DNA of 8,146 nt. It comes from DASXMX01 sp036794395 (lineage in GTDB: Bacteria > Planctomycetota > Phycisphaerae > Tepidisphaerales > Tepidisphaeraceae). The position numbers were made by a program, and so were the translations under genes. A model generated the notes under the pieces. That model was not told the origin of the DNA. It worked only from the letters and a program-made list of their open reading frames with translations, and ran no database searches. The number at the start of each line of letters is the position of its first letter. The stretch's first letter is position 1. Below are positions 1 through 6,210 of the stretch, piece after piece. The stretch spans positions 1 to 8,146 of the forward strand of contig DAIRGS010000317.1 of the NCBI GenBank assembly GCA_036794395.1, read 5' to 3'.

Positions 1-28
1 GCGCGGGGTACCGCTGTACGCCCGGCGT

Positions 29-63
29 GGGGGCTTTTTGGGGGTGGGACGGGGTGGTTGGGG
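29..63 (+). other. Candidate G-quadruplex motif in G-rich leader
   Basis: Five runs of three or more G lie at 29-33, 40-44, 46-48, 51-54 and 60-63, separated by 6, 1, 2 and 5 bases. This fits the usual G3+N1-7 definition of an intramolecular G-quadruplex on the + strand. It sits about 220 bases upstream of the DinB-like start, so a direct effect on that gene is not obvious. The rest of 1-286 shows no supportable gene or promoter. A small hairpin at 207-220 (CGAGA, loop AATA, TCTCG) is too short to interpret. Confidence 0.35.
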
Positions 64-274
64 TGGACGCGGCGCGGGGTGAATTGAGGGAGTGGTGGGA
101 TTCGGCATTGGCATATGGGATAGTTCTTTTGACGGTGCCACCCGAGTTGCAAATCGACATGGGCCGCCAAGTCCTCAGCGCACCTCAATAAGTCAAAGCA
201 ATAAGCCGAGAAATATCTCGCCCCATTTCAAACGGCGAGGCACTTTGAGACACTATGAGAGATCGAAACCCAAC

Positions 275-280
275 AAGGAG
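275..280 (+). promoter_or_regulatory. Ribosome binding site deciding the DinB-like start
   Basis: AAGGAG lies six bases before the GTG at 287. It supports this GTG over the in-frame ATG far upstream at 92. The 65 codons between the two encode basic, low-information sequence with no resemblance to a DinB N-terminus. Confidence 0.75.
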
Positions 281-286
281 ACACCC

Positions 287-769
287 GTGGACGAATCACT
301 CATACTGCTGGCCAAGGAAGTTCGCGGCAAGACGCTTCGCTTAATCGAGGGCATGGATGATGCCCAGGCGCGTTTTGCGGCTCCGGGGCTGAATAACTCG
401 ATACTGTGGAACGCCGGGCACGCGCTGGTGGTGGTCGAGCATCTTGGGATTGCGGCGGCTGCGGCTACTACCCCGATTGGAAAGCCGTCGCCTTATCCAT
501 CGGATTGGCCTGAGAAGTTCGGGGCTAAAAGCCTTCCGGCTAACGTTACCGCGTGGCCGGCGATTGAAGCAGTGCGCTCCGCCCTTCGCGACCAGCTCCA
601 GCGGCTTACCGCCTTGATCGAATCGCGGACTGAGGCCGATCTGGCCAAGGTCATTGATCCGGCTAAGAGCCGCACGCTTCGGTACTCCATACTCCATGGG
701 TTGCACGATGAAGCCGGGCATCAGGGGGAGATTTATCTGTTGAAGAAGATGTATGGGAAGAAGGGGTAG
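287..769 (+). CDS. DinB-like four-helix-bundle protein (putative metal-dependent enzyme)
   Basis: A 160-residue protein of the DinB/YfiT-like superfamily, which is usually 150-180 residues long. These are four-helix bundles with a divalent-metal site made of histidines. Members include thiol transferases and many uncharacterised proteins. Visible signatures are an early helix (LLAKEVRGKTLRLIEGMDD, about residues 7-25), the segment SILWNAGHALVVVEHL with His45 in the first metal-ligand position, and the C-terminal segment LHDEAGHQGEIYLLKKM with His140 and His145. The second ligand of the usual HxxxH spacing is not cleanly placed, because Asp141 sits four residues before His145. The GTG start is chosen for the AAGGAG six bases upstream. 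The gene stands alone, about 365 bases from the glycan operon, so a functional link is not implied. Substrate unknown. Confidence 0.75.
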   Translation: MDESLILLAKEVRGKTLRLIEGMDDAQARFAAPGLNNSILWNAGHALVVVEHLGIAAAAATTPIGKPSPYPSDWPEKFGAKSLPANVTAWPAIEAVRSALRDQLQRLTALIESRTEADLAKVIDPAKSRTLRYSILHGLHDEAGHQGEIYLLKKMYGKKG

Positions 770-784
770 GCGGAGGAGAGGGTC

Positions 785-849
785 GGCAGTGGGCGGTGGG
801 CAGTGGGCAGAAAAAGAGTGGGCGATGGGCGGTGGGCGGTGGGCAGTGG
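785..849 (+). repeat. Degenerate 7-base tandem array, left arm (GGGCAGT/GGGCGGT type)
   Basis: The segment is made of about eight copies of a 7-base unit close to GGGCRGT, in two blocks (785-810 and 817-849) split by an A-rich stretch (811-816). It begins 15 bases after the DinB-like stop codon. The same unit reappears on the opposite strand at 949-1014, so the two arrays form the arms of an inverted structure. Open frames across it translate to low-complexity Pro/Cys/His-rich text and are not genes. Confidence 0.8.
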
Positions 850-977
850 ATTGAATGACGAAATTCGAATGACGAATGACGAATCAAATCCGAAATTCGA
901 ATGACGAAACGTAGTTGGGCTCCAGTGATTGCGAAGCGATTTCCTTCCTGCCCACAGTCCACTGCCGACTGCCCACC
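831..977. repeat. 20-base near-perfect inverted repeat spanning the spacer
   Basis: Bases 831-850 are complementary to 958-977. There are 18 Watson-Crick pairs, one G-T pair (838/970) and one mismatch (841/967). The loop of 107 bases holds the GAATGACGAA core and about 50 bases of unique sequence. A transcript could form a long stem here. Because both arms are built from the same simple 7-base unit, the match may reflect repeat expansion in opposite orientation rather than selection for a stem. Confidence 0.75.
853..908 (+). repeat. GAATGACGAA repeat core with an 18-base direct repeat
   Basis: GAATGACGAA occurs four times, starting at 853, 867, 874 (overlapping) and 899. An exact 18-base direct repeat, beginning CGAAATTCGAATG, is at 859-876 and 891-908. 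The core is flanked on both sides by the inverted 7-base arrays. Base composition is AT-richer than the arms. Short intergenic repeats of this look are familiar from some environmental high-GC genomes, but I cannot assign the element to a named family. Function unknown. Confidence 0.85.
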
Positions 978-1014
978 TCTTCCCCTGCCTACTGCCCGCT
1001 GCATACTGCCTACT
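949..1014 (+). repeat. Degenerate 7-base tandem array, right arm (CTGCCCA/CTGCCTA type)
   Basis: Successive units are close to CTGCCNA (for example CTGCCCA, CTGCCGA, CTGCCTA), the reverse complement of the unit in the left array. The phase breaks around 976-985, where the sequence turns CT-rich. It ends about 120 bases before the start of the glycosyltransferase gene. I see no convincing sigma-70-type promoter between 1015 and 1135, so the operon promoter is not located. Confidence 0.8.
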
Positions 1015-1135
1015 TCTTCGCGGCCACGTCCGATAATTTCTCCAGCCGCGAGTCCTTCACAGCCGATCATCAGATCAGGTATGGGTGCGGCGACGCGCCT
1101 GGCAGATTCGTTTTGTGACCGTGGCTCGGAGTGTC

Positions 1136-3253
1136 ATGCATCCGCCGATTTCTTTGACCTGGCATTCAATCGAGCTGTTCGACGAGCGGTTTCGGACGAA
1201 CCTGGCTGCTTTGTCGGGGCGCGATAAGGGCTTGGCCATTCGGTTGGGGCAGCATGTGCCGGCAAGCGCGCACTTCATTGCCGCCCAGGGCGACAGCGTT
1301 TTTCTTGGGCGAAGCGGCGAGACGGGAATCGAGACCATTCCGGATCCGTTGCCGCCGCCCGAAGCCAGGCGGCTGCTTTCCTCGATTTTTTCAAATGGTC
1401 ATGTCGGGTGGCCGCTGCTCATTGGCGGGTTGGCATACGGCTGGGCGTGGGATCGAATTTCAAAACTGCCCTGCAAAGTGGATGGCGCGCCGGGGCATAA
1501 ACCGCCGGTCTATTTGCTCACGGCGGATCTCGATCAGCTTTGGGCGGTGCTGCACGTGATGGATTGGCAGGAGATGCTGTCGAATCCGCGTTTTGTCATC
1601 ATTGCCGGGCCGGATGCCGTTGAGCAATTAACTGAACTGCTGGTCAACGATTTTTCGTGGCCGCGTCCCAAGGCTTCCATCCGCATTGAGTCGGCGCTTT
1701 GGGCGGGTGAATTCAATACGCTCATGCAGTCGATCAACGAAAAGATCGACCGTCGAATCGCCGATATTAAAACGCGTCTGAGCATGCTCTATCCGCCAAT
1801 GTCGCCCGAAAGCTGGGGACAAAAGCTTGCGGCCGGCGGGCCGCTTCGCATCCTGGGGGTCACCAGCCGGTTTACCACATTCCTGCAATACTCGATGCGC
1901 GACTGGCTCGCAGGCTTCGAGCAGCTCGGTCACGAGACGCGGCTGGTGATGGAATCGGCCGACCATTTGATCTCTGCGCCGCCGGCGATCGCGCAGGCAG
2001 TTGCCGAGTACAAGCCCGATTTGATCGTGATCATCGATCACTGCCGCAGCGAACTGGGGCTGCTGCCGGATTCGATCCCATGCGTGATGTACGCCCAGGA
2101 CCGGCTCCCGAATATTTTCAACGCCGCGACGGGTCAGGGTCAGGGCCCGCTCGATTACGTGCTGGGATTCGGACGGCTTCATTTGAGTTCGAAGTTTGGA
2201 TATCCCGTTGAGCGATTTCTTTCCGCGCCGGTGGGGATCAACGAGCGACGTTTTGCGAGAAGCGAACTAACGGATTCAGAAATCCAGAGATTCGGCTGCG
2301 AAGTGTCCTATGTCGGTAATGCCAGCCGGCCACCGGCTGATGTGATGCGCGAGCATGCGCGCAAAAGCCAAAACCCGCAGATCGAACGCCTGTTCGAAGA
2401 CCTCTTTCAACGGATGGAAGCCTGGTACGCGGCTGGCGGCTACGCATTCAGCGAGATCGCGCTCCGCGGCTTGCTTGGGCAGAGCATGCAAACAGTCGGC
2501 GTTCAGCTCGACGAAAAAACCGCCGCGGACATCGTCACGCTGTTTCACTTTGAAGTGAACAACCCGATGTTCCGCCATCAGACACTGCACTGGGTGGCGG
2601 ATGCGGGAGTCAATCTGCACCTGTGGGGTAAGGGCTGGGAAGCGCATCCGCGATTCGCGAAATATGCGCGCGGCGTCGCCGACAATCAGCGCGATTTGCC
2701 GACGATTTATCGCGCCAGCAAAATCAATCTTCAGGTCACGCCGCACGGCAGCGTCCATCAACGCCTGATCGATGGTCTGGCGGCGGGGGGGTTCTTCCTG
2801 CTCCGCTGGCATCCGGGTGATTCGGTCGGACGGATGTATCGCCAGTTGCTTAGCTGGTGCCAAACCAATGGGATCGCAGGCGATCAGGAATTGCACGCCA
2901 GAGCCGATCAGCGCATCAAGTGCATGATCGCCCGCATCAATCTCTATGAAGGCAGTACGCCTGAGAATCGGATGCTTAGCGTGTTTGATGTGATGACCGG
3001 TCACGCCGACACCGATTTCATGGCGGCGGCCGACGGGATTTGGCCCGAATACGAGTCGGTTTCATTTAGAAATGGGGGAGAGTTGGAGTCGAAGCTTGTC
3101 CGCTTCCTGGCTGACGAACCGGCTCGTCACGACATTTCGCGTTCGATGCGCGGTGCGGTGATCGAGCGTTGCGCTTATGTGAACATTAATCGCCGGTTGA
3201 TCGATTTGATGCGAGGAGATTCGTCCCTGGAGCGTGCCAAATGTGCAGCTTGA
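1136..3253 (+). CDS. CgeB-like glycosyltransferase with extra N-terminal Maf-like domain
   Basis: A 705-residue, probably cytoplasmic protein with no signal peptide or membrane segments. The C-terminal part is a GT-B glycosyltransferase resembling CgeB/Glyco_trans_1_2 proteins. A first Rossmann lobe begins near residue 239 (RILGVTSRFTTFL, then DLIVIIDHCRSELG and PCVMYAQDR). A second lobe lies near 490-560 and contains LHLWGKGWE, LPTIYRASKINLQVTPHG and RLIDGLAAGGFFLLR, the typical nucleotide-sugar end of the family. Residues 1-200 are extra. Their pattern (LLIGGLAYGWAWDRI, then VYLLTADLDQLWAVL, then LSNPRFVIIAGPDA) resembles the Rossmann-like N-terminal domain of Maf/DUF115 flagellin-glycosylation proteins. 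That assignment is by eye. Sugar donor and acceptor are unknown; a CMP-nonulosonate made by the neighbours is possible but unproven. The ATG at 1136 is preferred (GGAG at 1128-1131, spacing short at four bases). A GTG at 1085, 17 codons upstream, is the alternative. The stop overlaps the next gene by 13 bases. Confidence 0.8.
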   Translation: MHPPISLTWHSIELFDERFRTNLAALSGRDKGLAIRLGQHVPASAHFIAAQGDSVFLGRSGETGIETIPDPLPPPEARRLLSSIFSNGHVGWPLLIGGLAYGWAWDRISKLPCKVDGAPGHKPPVYLLTADLDQLWAVLHVMDWQEMLSNPRFVIIAGPDAVEQLTELLVNDFSWPRPKASIRIESALWAGEFNTLMQSINEKIDRRIADIKTRLSMLYPPMSPESWGQKLAAGGPLRILGVTSRFTTFLQYSMRDWLAGFEQLGHETRLVMESADHLISAPPAIAQAVAEYKPDLIVIIDHCRSELGLLPDSIPCVMYAQDRLPNIFNAATGQGQGPLDYVLGFGRLHLSSKFGYPVERFLSAPVGINERRFARSELTDSEIQRFGCEVSYVGNASRPPADVMREHARKSQNPQIERLFEDLFQRMEAWYAAGGYAFSEIALRGLLGQSMQTVGVQLDEKTAADIVTLFHFEVNNPMFRHQTLHWVADAGVNLHLWGKGWEAHPRFAKYARGVADNQRDLPTIYRASKINLQVTPHGSVHQRLIDGLAAGGFFLLRWHPGDSVGRMYRQLLSWCQTNGIAGDQELHARADQRIKCMIARINLYEGSTPENRMLSVFDVMTGHADTDFMAAADGIWPEYESVSFRNGGELESKLVRFLADEPARHDISRSMRGAVIERCAYVNINRRLIDLMRGDSSLERAKCAA

Positions 3254-4242
3254 AAACGACGGCAATCGATCGAGGATGGCTCAAGGCCGACGAGCAATTG
3301 CTCGTGCCGCGCCTGGCGTATCCGCTGAACTTCGATCTGCCGGATGTGATCCACGAAAACAACCGATCCGCGCGCGACATCGTTGTGAGAGAGGCGTTGG
3401 AGGGAATTGCTCAGCCGCGAGGGAATCCATCGCTATTTGGCGACGAGCCTGAAGTGGTGGTGGCGGAAACAGATCGATACGGAATTCCGCTTCGAACCGT
3501 TCTGGGCACGCGGTCGGGGCTGATGCGAAGCGATCCATACTATGGTGAAGACTATCTGGCGCGCTTCTATCGCGAACATTACCGAAAGCTGTATCGCCCG
3601 CGCCGATTTTCGCTGGCGTGGTTCTTCGCCGAGCAAATTCGCAGTGGGCAGCGGATCATGGAGCGGGTGGAGCAGCGACTGCCCCGGAAGGCACGCGTGT
3701 TGGATGTCGGGTGCGGCATGGGCGGGATGCTGATCCCGTTTCGCTTTGCGGGGCACGACGTGGCCGGCTGCGATTACGGGGAGGAATACGCCCGGCACGG
3801 ATGGAACGTTGGATTGGATATCCGCATCGGCGGCCCGGATACGCTCGGCGGTGAAGATCAGTTCGATCTGGTGATACTGTCGCATGTTCTGGAGCATGTC
3901 ACCGATCCGGTGAAGTTTCTTTCCGAGGTTGCGGCGCTGGTGAAGCCGGGTGGGATCTGCCATATCGAAGTGCCGGGCCTTTTAAATCTCGAGAAGTGGT
4001 ACAACGGGGACATCCTCGAATATTTGCAGAATGCGCACCGGTGGCACTTCACGGGGGCGACACTCGAGGCCGTGGCTCGACGCGCGGGCCTGGCAATTGT
4101 GCAGTGTGATCAGACGATCGTCTGTCTGGCTTCAACTGCAACGGCGGATGCGACGGCCGCGGCTCATGATGGGCCGACAGCCCTGGCGGAAATCCGGCGG
4201 CTGGAAGCCGCCCGAGCGGCAAAGGCCGCGAATACGAATTGA
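3241..4242 (+). CDS. Class I SAM-dependent methyltransferase with degenerate N-terminal zinc-ribbon-like region
   Basis: A 333-residue protein. The methyltransferase core begins with motif I (VLDVGCGMGG, residues 153-162), continues with the acidic position in AGCDYG (176, 178), FDLVILSHVLEHV (208-220) and the post-core VKPGGICHIEVP, and ends in a C-terminal helix region. This is the Methyltransf_23 type often found in glycan and lipid-modification clusters. Residues 78-120 (DRYGIPLRTVL...LARFYREHYRKLY) match a common N-terminal segment in which the family usually carries a zinc-binding cysteine pair. Here the expected cysteines read Gly89 and Ser92, so zinc binding is probably lost. The ATG at 3241 has GGAG at 3229-3232, eight bases upstream, and overlaps the glycosyltransferase stop. 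The Ala-rich, charged tail (301-333) is unlike the core. A role in O- or N-methylating the glycan is inferred from context only. Confidence 0.85.
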   Translation: MCSLKTTAIDRGWLKADEQLLVPRLAYPLNFDLPDVIHENNRSARDIVVREALEGIAQPRGNPSLFGDEPEVVVAETDRYGIPLRTVLGTRSGLMRSDPYYGEDYLARFYREHYRKLYRPRRFSLAWFFAEQIRSGQRIMERVEQRLPRKARVLDVGCGMGGMLIPFRFAGHDVAGCDYGEEYARHGWNVGLDIRIGGPDTLGGEDQFDLVILSHVLEHVTDPVKFLSEVAALVKPGGICHIEVPGLLNLEKWYNGDILEYLQNAHRWHFTGATLEAVARRAGLAIVQCDQTIVCLASTATADATAAAHDGPTALAEIRRLEAARAAKAANTN

Positions 4243-4251
4243 CCCGATCAC

Positions 4252-4256
4252 GGAGG
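4252..4256 (+). promoter_or_regulatory. Ribosome binding site for the TTG start of the cytidylyltransferase fusion
   Basis: GGAGG lies eight bases before TTG 4265. It favours this rare start over upstream in-frame ATG codons (such as 4031) that lie inside the preceding methyltransferase gene and would add 78 Arg/Trp-rich residues before the nucleotide-binding motif. Confidence 0.75.
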
Positions 4257-4264
4257 ATCGCGAC

Positions 4265-5488
4265 TTGTCAAAAGCGAAGAACCAATGCGTTGCCATCATT
4301 CCCGCGCGGGGTGGATCGAAGGGTATCCCGCGTAAGAACGTCCGCACTCTTGCCGGCAAACCGCTGCTGGCCTGGACGATTGAAGCGGCCTTGGGGGCGA
4401 GCCGGGTGAACCGGGTGATCGTCTCGACCGATGATCGGGAGATTGCCGACGTGGCGCGCGAATTTGGCGCGGAAGTCATCTGGCGGCCGGAAGAAATCAG
4501 CGGCGACGCCGCATCATCCGAATCGGCCCTGCTGCACGTGCTCGAAGAACTCATGCGCACCGAAGCCTATGAGCCCGAACTGATTGCATTCCTTCAATGC
4601 ACATCCCCGCTGACGGCATCCGCCGACGTTGATGGGACGATCGAAGCATTGCTGGACGGCAAGGCTGATTCGGCTTTGTCCGTCGCGCCGTTTCACTACT
4701 TCGTCTGGATGCCGGATGAAGAAGGCTCGTCGGTTGGCGTGAACCACGACAAATCCTGCCGTCCGCGCCGCCAGGATCGCGAGGCACAATATCTGGAAAC
4801 CGGGGCGGTCTACGTGATGAAAGCCGATGGCTTTAGCAAATCGCGCCACCGATTCTTCGGCAGAACCCTGACCTACGTGATGCCATCCGAGCGAACGTTG
4901 GAGATCGACGATCCGCGCGACCTGATTGTGGCCGAGTCGCTCTTGCGACTGCGCGAGCAAAATGATCTCGCGGCTTTACTGCCGAGACCCGTTCGCGGGG
5001 TCGTGTTCGATTTCGACGGCGTCTTTACCGACAACGGCGTATGGCTCGATCAGGAAGGCCGCGAGGCGGTCGTCTGCCGTCGCGATGATGGAATGGGAAT
5101 TGGGCAGCTCAAGTCGCTAGGCGTTCCGATTCTGGTTCTCTCTTCGGAAGTGAATCCGGTGGTTGGCGCGCGATGCCGAAAATTGGGCATCGAGTGCATT
5201 CAGGGAATTCGCGAAAAGCAGCCGGCATTGGCTGCCTGGGCGGTACAGAACGGAATCGACCGCAAGGGGTTGGTTTACGTTGGGAACGATATTAACGACG
5301 TCGAATGTCTCCGCTGGGCCGGATGCGGCGTGGTGGTAGCCGACGCGTATCCGCATGCCAGCGCCGAAGCACGGATGATGCTGACCCAGGCGGGCGGTCG
5401 CGGCGCGGTGCGGGAACTGTGCGAACTGGTGATTCGATCCGCCCAGGCCGGCGGATCAGGGCAGGAGGTTGTATGCAAAGCTGCGTGA
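4265..5488 (+). CDS. neuA: CMP-nonulosonate (sialic acid-type) cytidylyltransferase fused to KdsC-like HAD phosphatase
   Basis: A 407-residue bifunctional protein. Residues 8-235 are a NeuA-type cytidylyltransferase that uses CTP to activate a nonulosonic acid as CMP-sugar. It has the CTP-binding loop IIPARGGSKGIPRKN (11-25), VSTDDREIADVAREFGA (53-69), LQCTSPLT (110-117), YLETGAVYVM, and the metal-site segment EIDDPRDL (213-220). Residues 243-395 are a HAD phosphatase of the KdsC/8-phosphate class: motif I FDFDGVFTDNG with Asp249/Asp251, motif II Ser293 (LVLSSE), Lys318, motif IV GNDINDVE (Asp342, Asp345) and the KdsC-like hallmark GGRGAVRE. All HAD catalytic residues appear present. This layout resembles vertebrate CMAS, whose C-terminal half is HAD-like. 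An active phosphatase would suit a route through a 9-phosphate. Start is TTG with GGAGG eight bases upstream. It begins 22 bases after the methyltransferase and overlaps the next gene by 16. Legionaminate or KDN are as possible as N-acetylneuraminate. Confidence 0.88.
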   Translation: MSKAKNQCVAIIPARGGSKGIPRKNVRTLAGKPLLAWTIEAALGASRVNRVIVSTDDREIADVAREFGAEVIWRPEEISGDAASSESALLHVLEELMRTEAYEPELIAFLQCTSPLTASADVDGTIEALLDGKADSALSVAPFHYFVWMPDEEGSSVGVNHDKSCRPRRQDREAQYLETGAVYVMKADGFSKSRHRFFGRTLTYVMPSERTLEIDDPRDLIVAESLLRLREQNDLAALLPRPVRGVVFDFDGVFTDNGVWLDQEGREAVVCRRDDGMGIGQLKSLGVPILVLSSEVNPVVGARCRKLGIECIQGIREKQPALAAWAVQNGIDRKGLVYVGNDINDVECLRWAGCGVVVADAYPHASAEARMMLTQAGGRGAVRELCELVIRSAQAGGSGQEVVCKAA

Positions 5489-6210
5489 GCGAAGAGCCGG
5501 CCAACGACGCGCTGGCCGCGGCGGCGGGACACTACTGGCGGCAAAGCGCTGTTCGTCCATGGGTTGCGGATATGTCGCATTGGCGCGGGCGCTGGTCGGA
5601 TGACGCGGCGTGGTCGGGCATTGGCGCGGCGCATGTGACGATGTTCCGCCAGCTCTGCGCCCTGGCGGCGCGACAAACGCCCGTCACCAGCATGCTCGAG
5701 TGGGGCCCGGGAGGCGGCGCTAACGCGCTGGCGTTCGCTCCGCTGGTGAAACGCATGTATGGCATCGATATTTCGCCGCCCAATCTGGGCGAGTGCGGCC
5801 GGCAGCTTGCGTCCAATGGGTTCAACGATTGGAACCCCATCGAAATCGATGCAAACGTACCCGAAGACGCGCTGCAAAAGCTGGATTCCCCCGTCGATTT
5901 TCTGCTTTGCACCGCGGTCATCCAGCATTTTCCCAGCCAGGATTACGGGCGACGCGTGCTGAAGATCTTCAATCGCGCGCTGGCGAATGAGGGGCTGGCC
6001 CTGATCCAGACGCGATACGACGATGGCTCGGAGGTGCTACGCTGCAAGACCAACGACTACGAGAAGAATGTTGTGACATTTACCTCGTATCGAATCGACG
6101 CATTCTGGCATGACCTGATTCAGGCGGGGTTTGAGCCGCTTTCGATCATCCTTCGACCCGAAAGTTGCTATGCGTATTACCTGACGAAAAAAGGAGCGGG
6201 ACGTGAGTAA
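5473..6210 (+). CDS. Class I SAM-dependent methyltransferase
   Basis: A 245-residue protein with a Rossmann methyltransferase fold. Motif I reads MLEWGPGGGANA (74-85), where Glu-Trp replaces the usual Asp-hydrophobic before the glycine loop. The ribose-binding acidic residue is in YGIDIS (Asp99), and the motif-IV region is PVDFLLCTAVIQHFP (140-154). The C-terminal half ends in strand-like segments (GFEPLSIILRPESCYAYYLTKK) as in Methyltransf_11/25 proteins. The first 70 residues contain HYWRQSAVRPWVADMSHWRGRW, a Trp/Arg-rich lead that may help bind the acceptor. It is unrelated in detail to the methyltransferase at 3241-4242. The ATG at 5473 has a strong AGGAGG at 5463-5468 but only four bases of spacing. 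It overlaps both neighbours (16 and 8 bases), arguing for translational coupling. Substrate unknown; a hydroxyl or amino group of the nonulosonate glycan is the contextual guess. Confidence 0.83.
   Translation: MQSCVSEEPANDALAAAAGHYWRQSAVRPWVADMSHWRGRWSDDAAWSGIGAAHVTMFRQLCALAARQTPVTSMLEWGPGGGANALAFAPLVKRMYGIDISPPNLGECGRQLASNGFNDWNPIEIDANVPEDALQKLDSPVDFLLCTAVIQHFPSQDYGRRVLKIFNRALANEGLALIQTRYDDGSEVLRCKTNDYEKNVVTFTSYRIDAFWHDLIQAGFEPLSIILRPESCYAYYLTKKGAGRE

Noticed and set aside
21..39. Intrinsic terminator at the left edge (GCCC/GGGC stem followed by five T)
   Set aside because: The stem is only about four pairs and the T-tract is short; it is not supportable without the upstream gene.
92..286. 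N-terminal extension of the DinB-like gene from the ATG at 92
   Set aside because: The 65 extra residues show no family resemblance, and AAGGAG six bases before GTG 287 gives a much better start.
785..1014. CRISPR array
   Set aside because: The units are 7 bases and degenerate, without uniform 25-40 base repeats or unique spacers, and no cas genes are present.
1032..1037. GATAAT as a -10 promoter element for the operon
   Set aside because: There is no recognisable -35 hexamer at 16-18 bases spacing, and it lies about 100 bases before the chosen start. Too weak to call.
663..1070. Minus-strand open frame across the spacer
   Set aside because: The translation is low-complexity Pro/His/Cys text generated by the 7-base repeats.
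901..1227. Plus-strand open frame of 108 codons leading into the glycosyltransferase
   Set aside because: It is composed of repeat-derived sequence and then overlaps the real gene in another frame. There is no ribosome binding site or domain.
2276..3004. Minus-strand open frame of 242 codons inside the glycosyltransferase gene
   Set aside because: It is a shadow frame in high-GC DNA. The + strand carries the CgeB-like motifs across the same span.
4031..4264. Upstream extension of the cytidylyltransferase gene
   Set aside because: It overlaps the methyltransferase coding sequence and adds Arg/Trp-rich residues. The TTG at 4265 has GGAGG at ideal spacing right before the CTP-binding motif.
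5305..5472. Upstream extension of the second methyltransferase
   Set aside because: It lies wholly inside the HAD-domain coding region in another frame and is Arg-rich. The ATG at 5473 has AGGAGG just before it.
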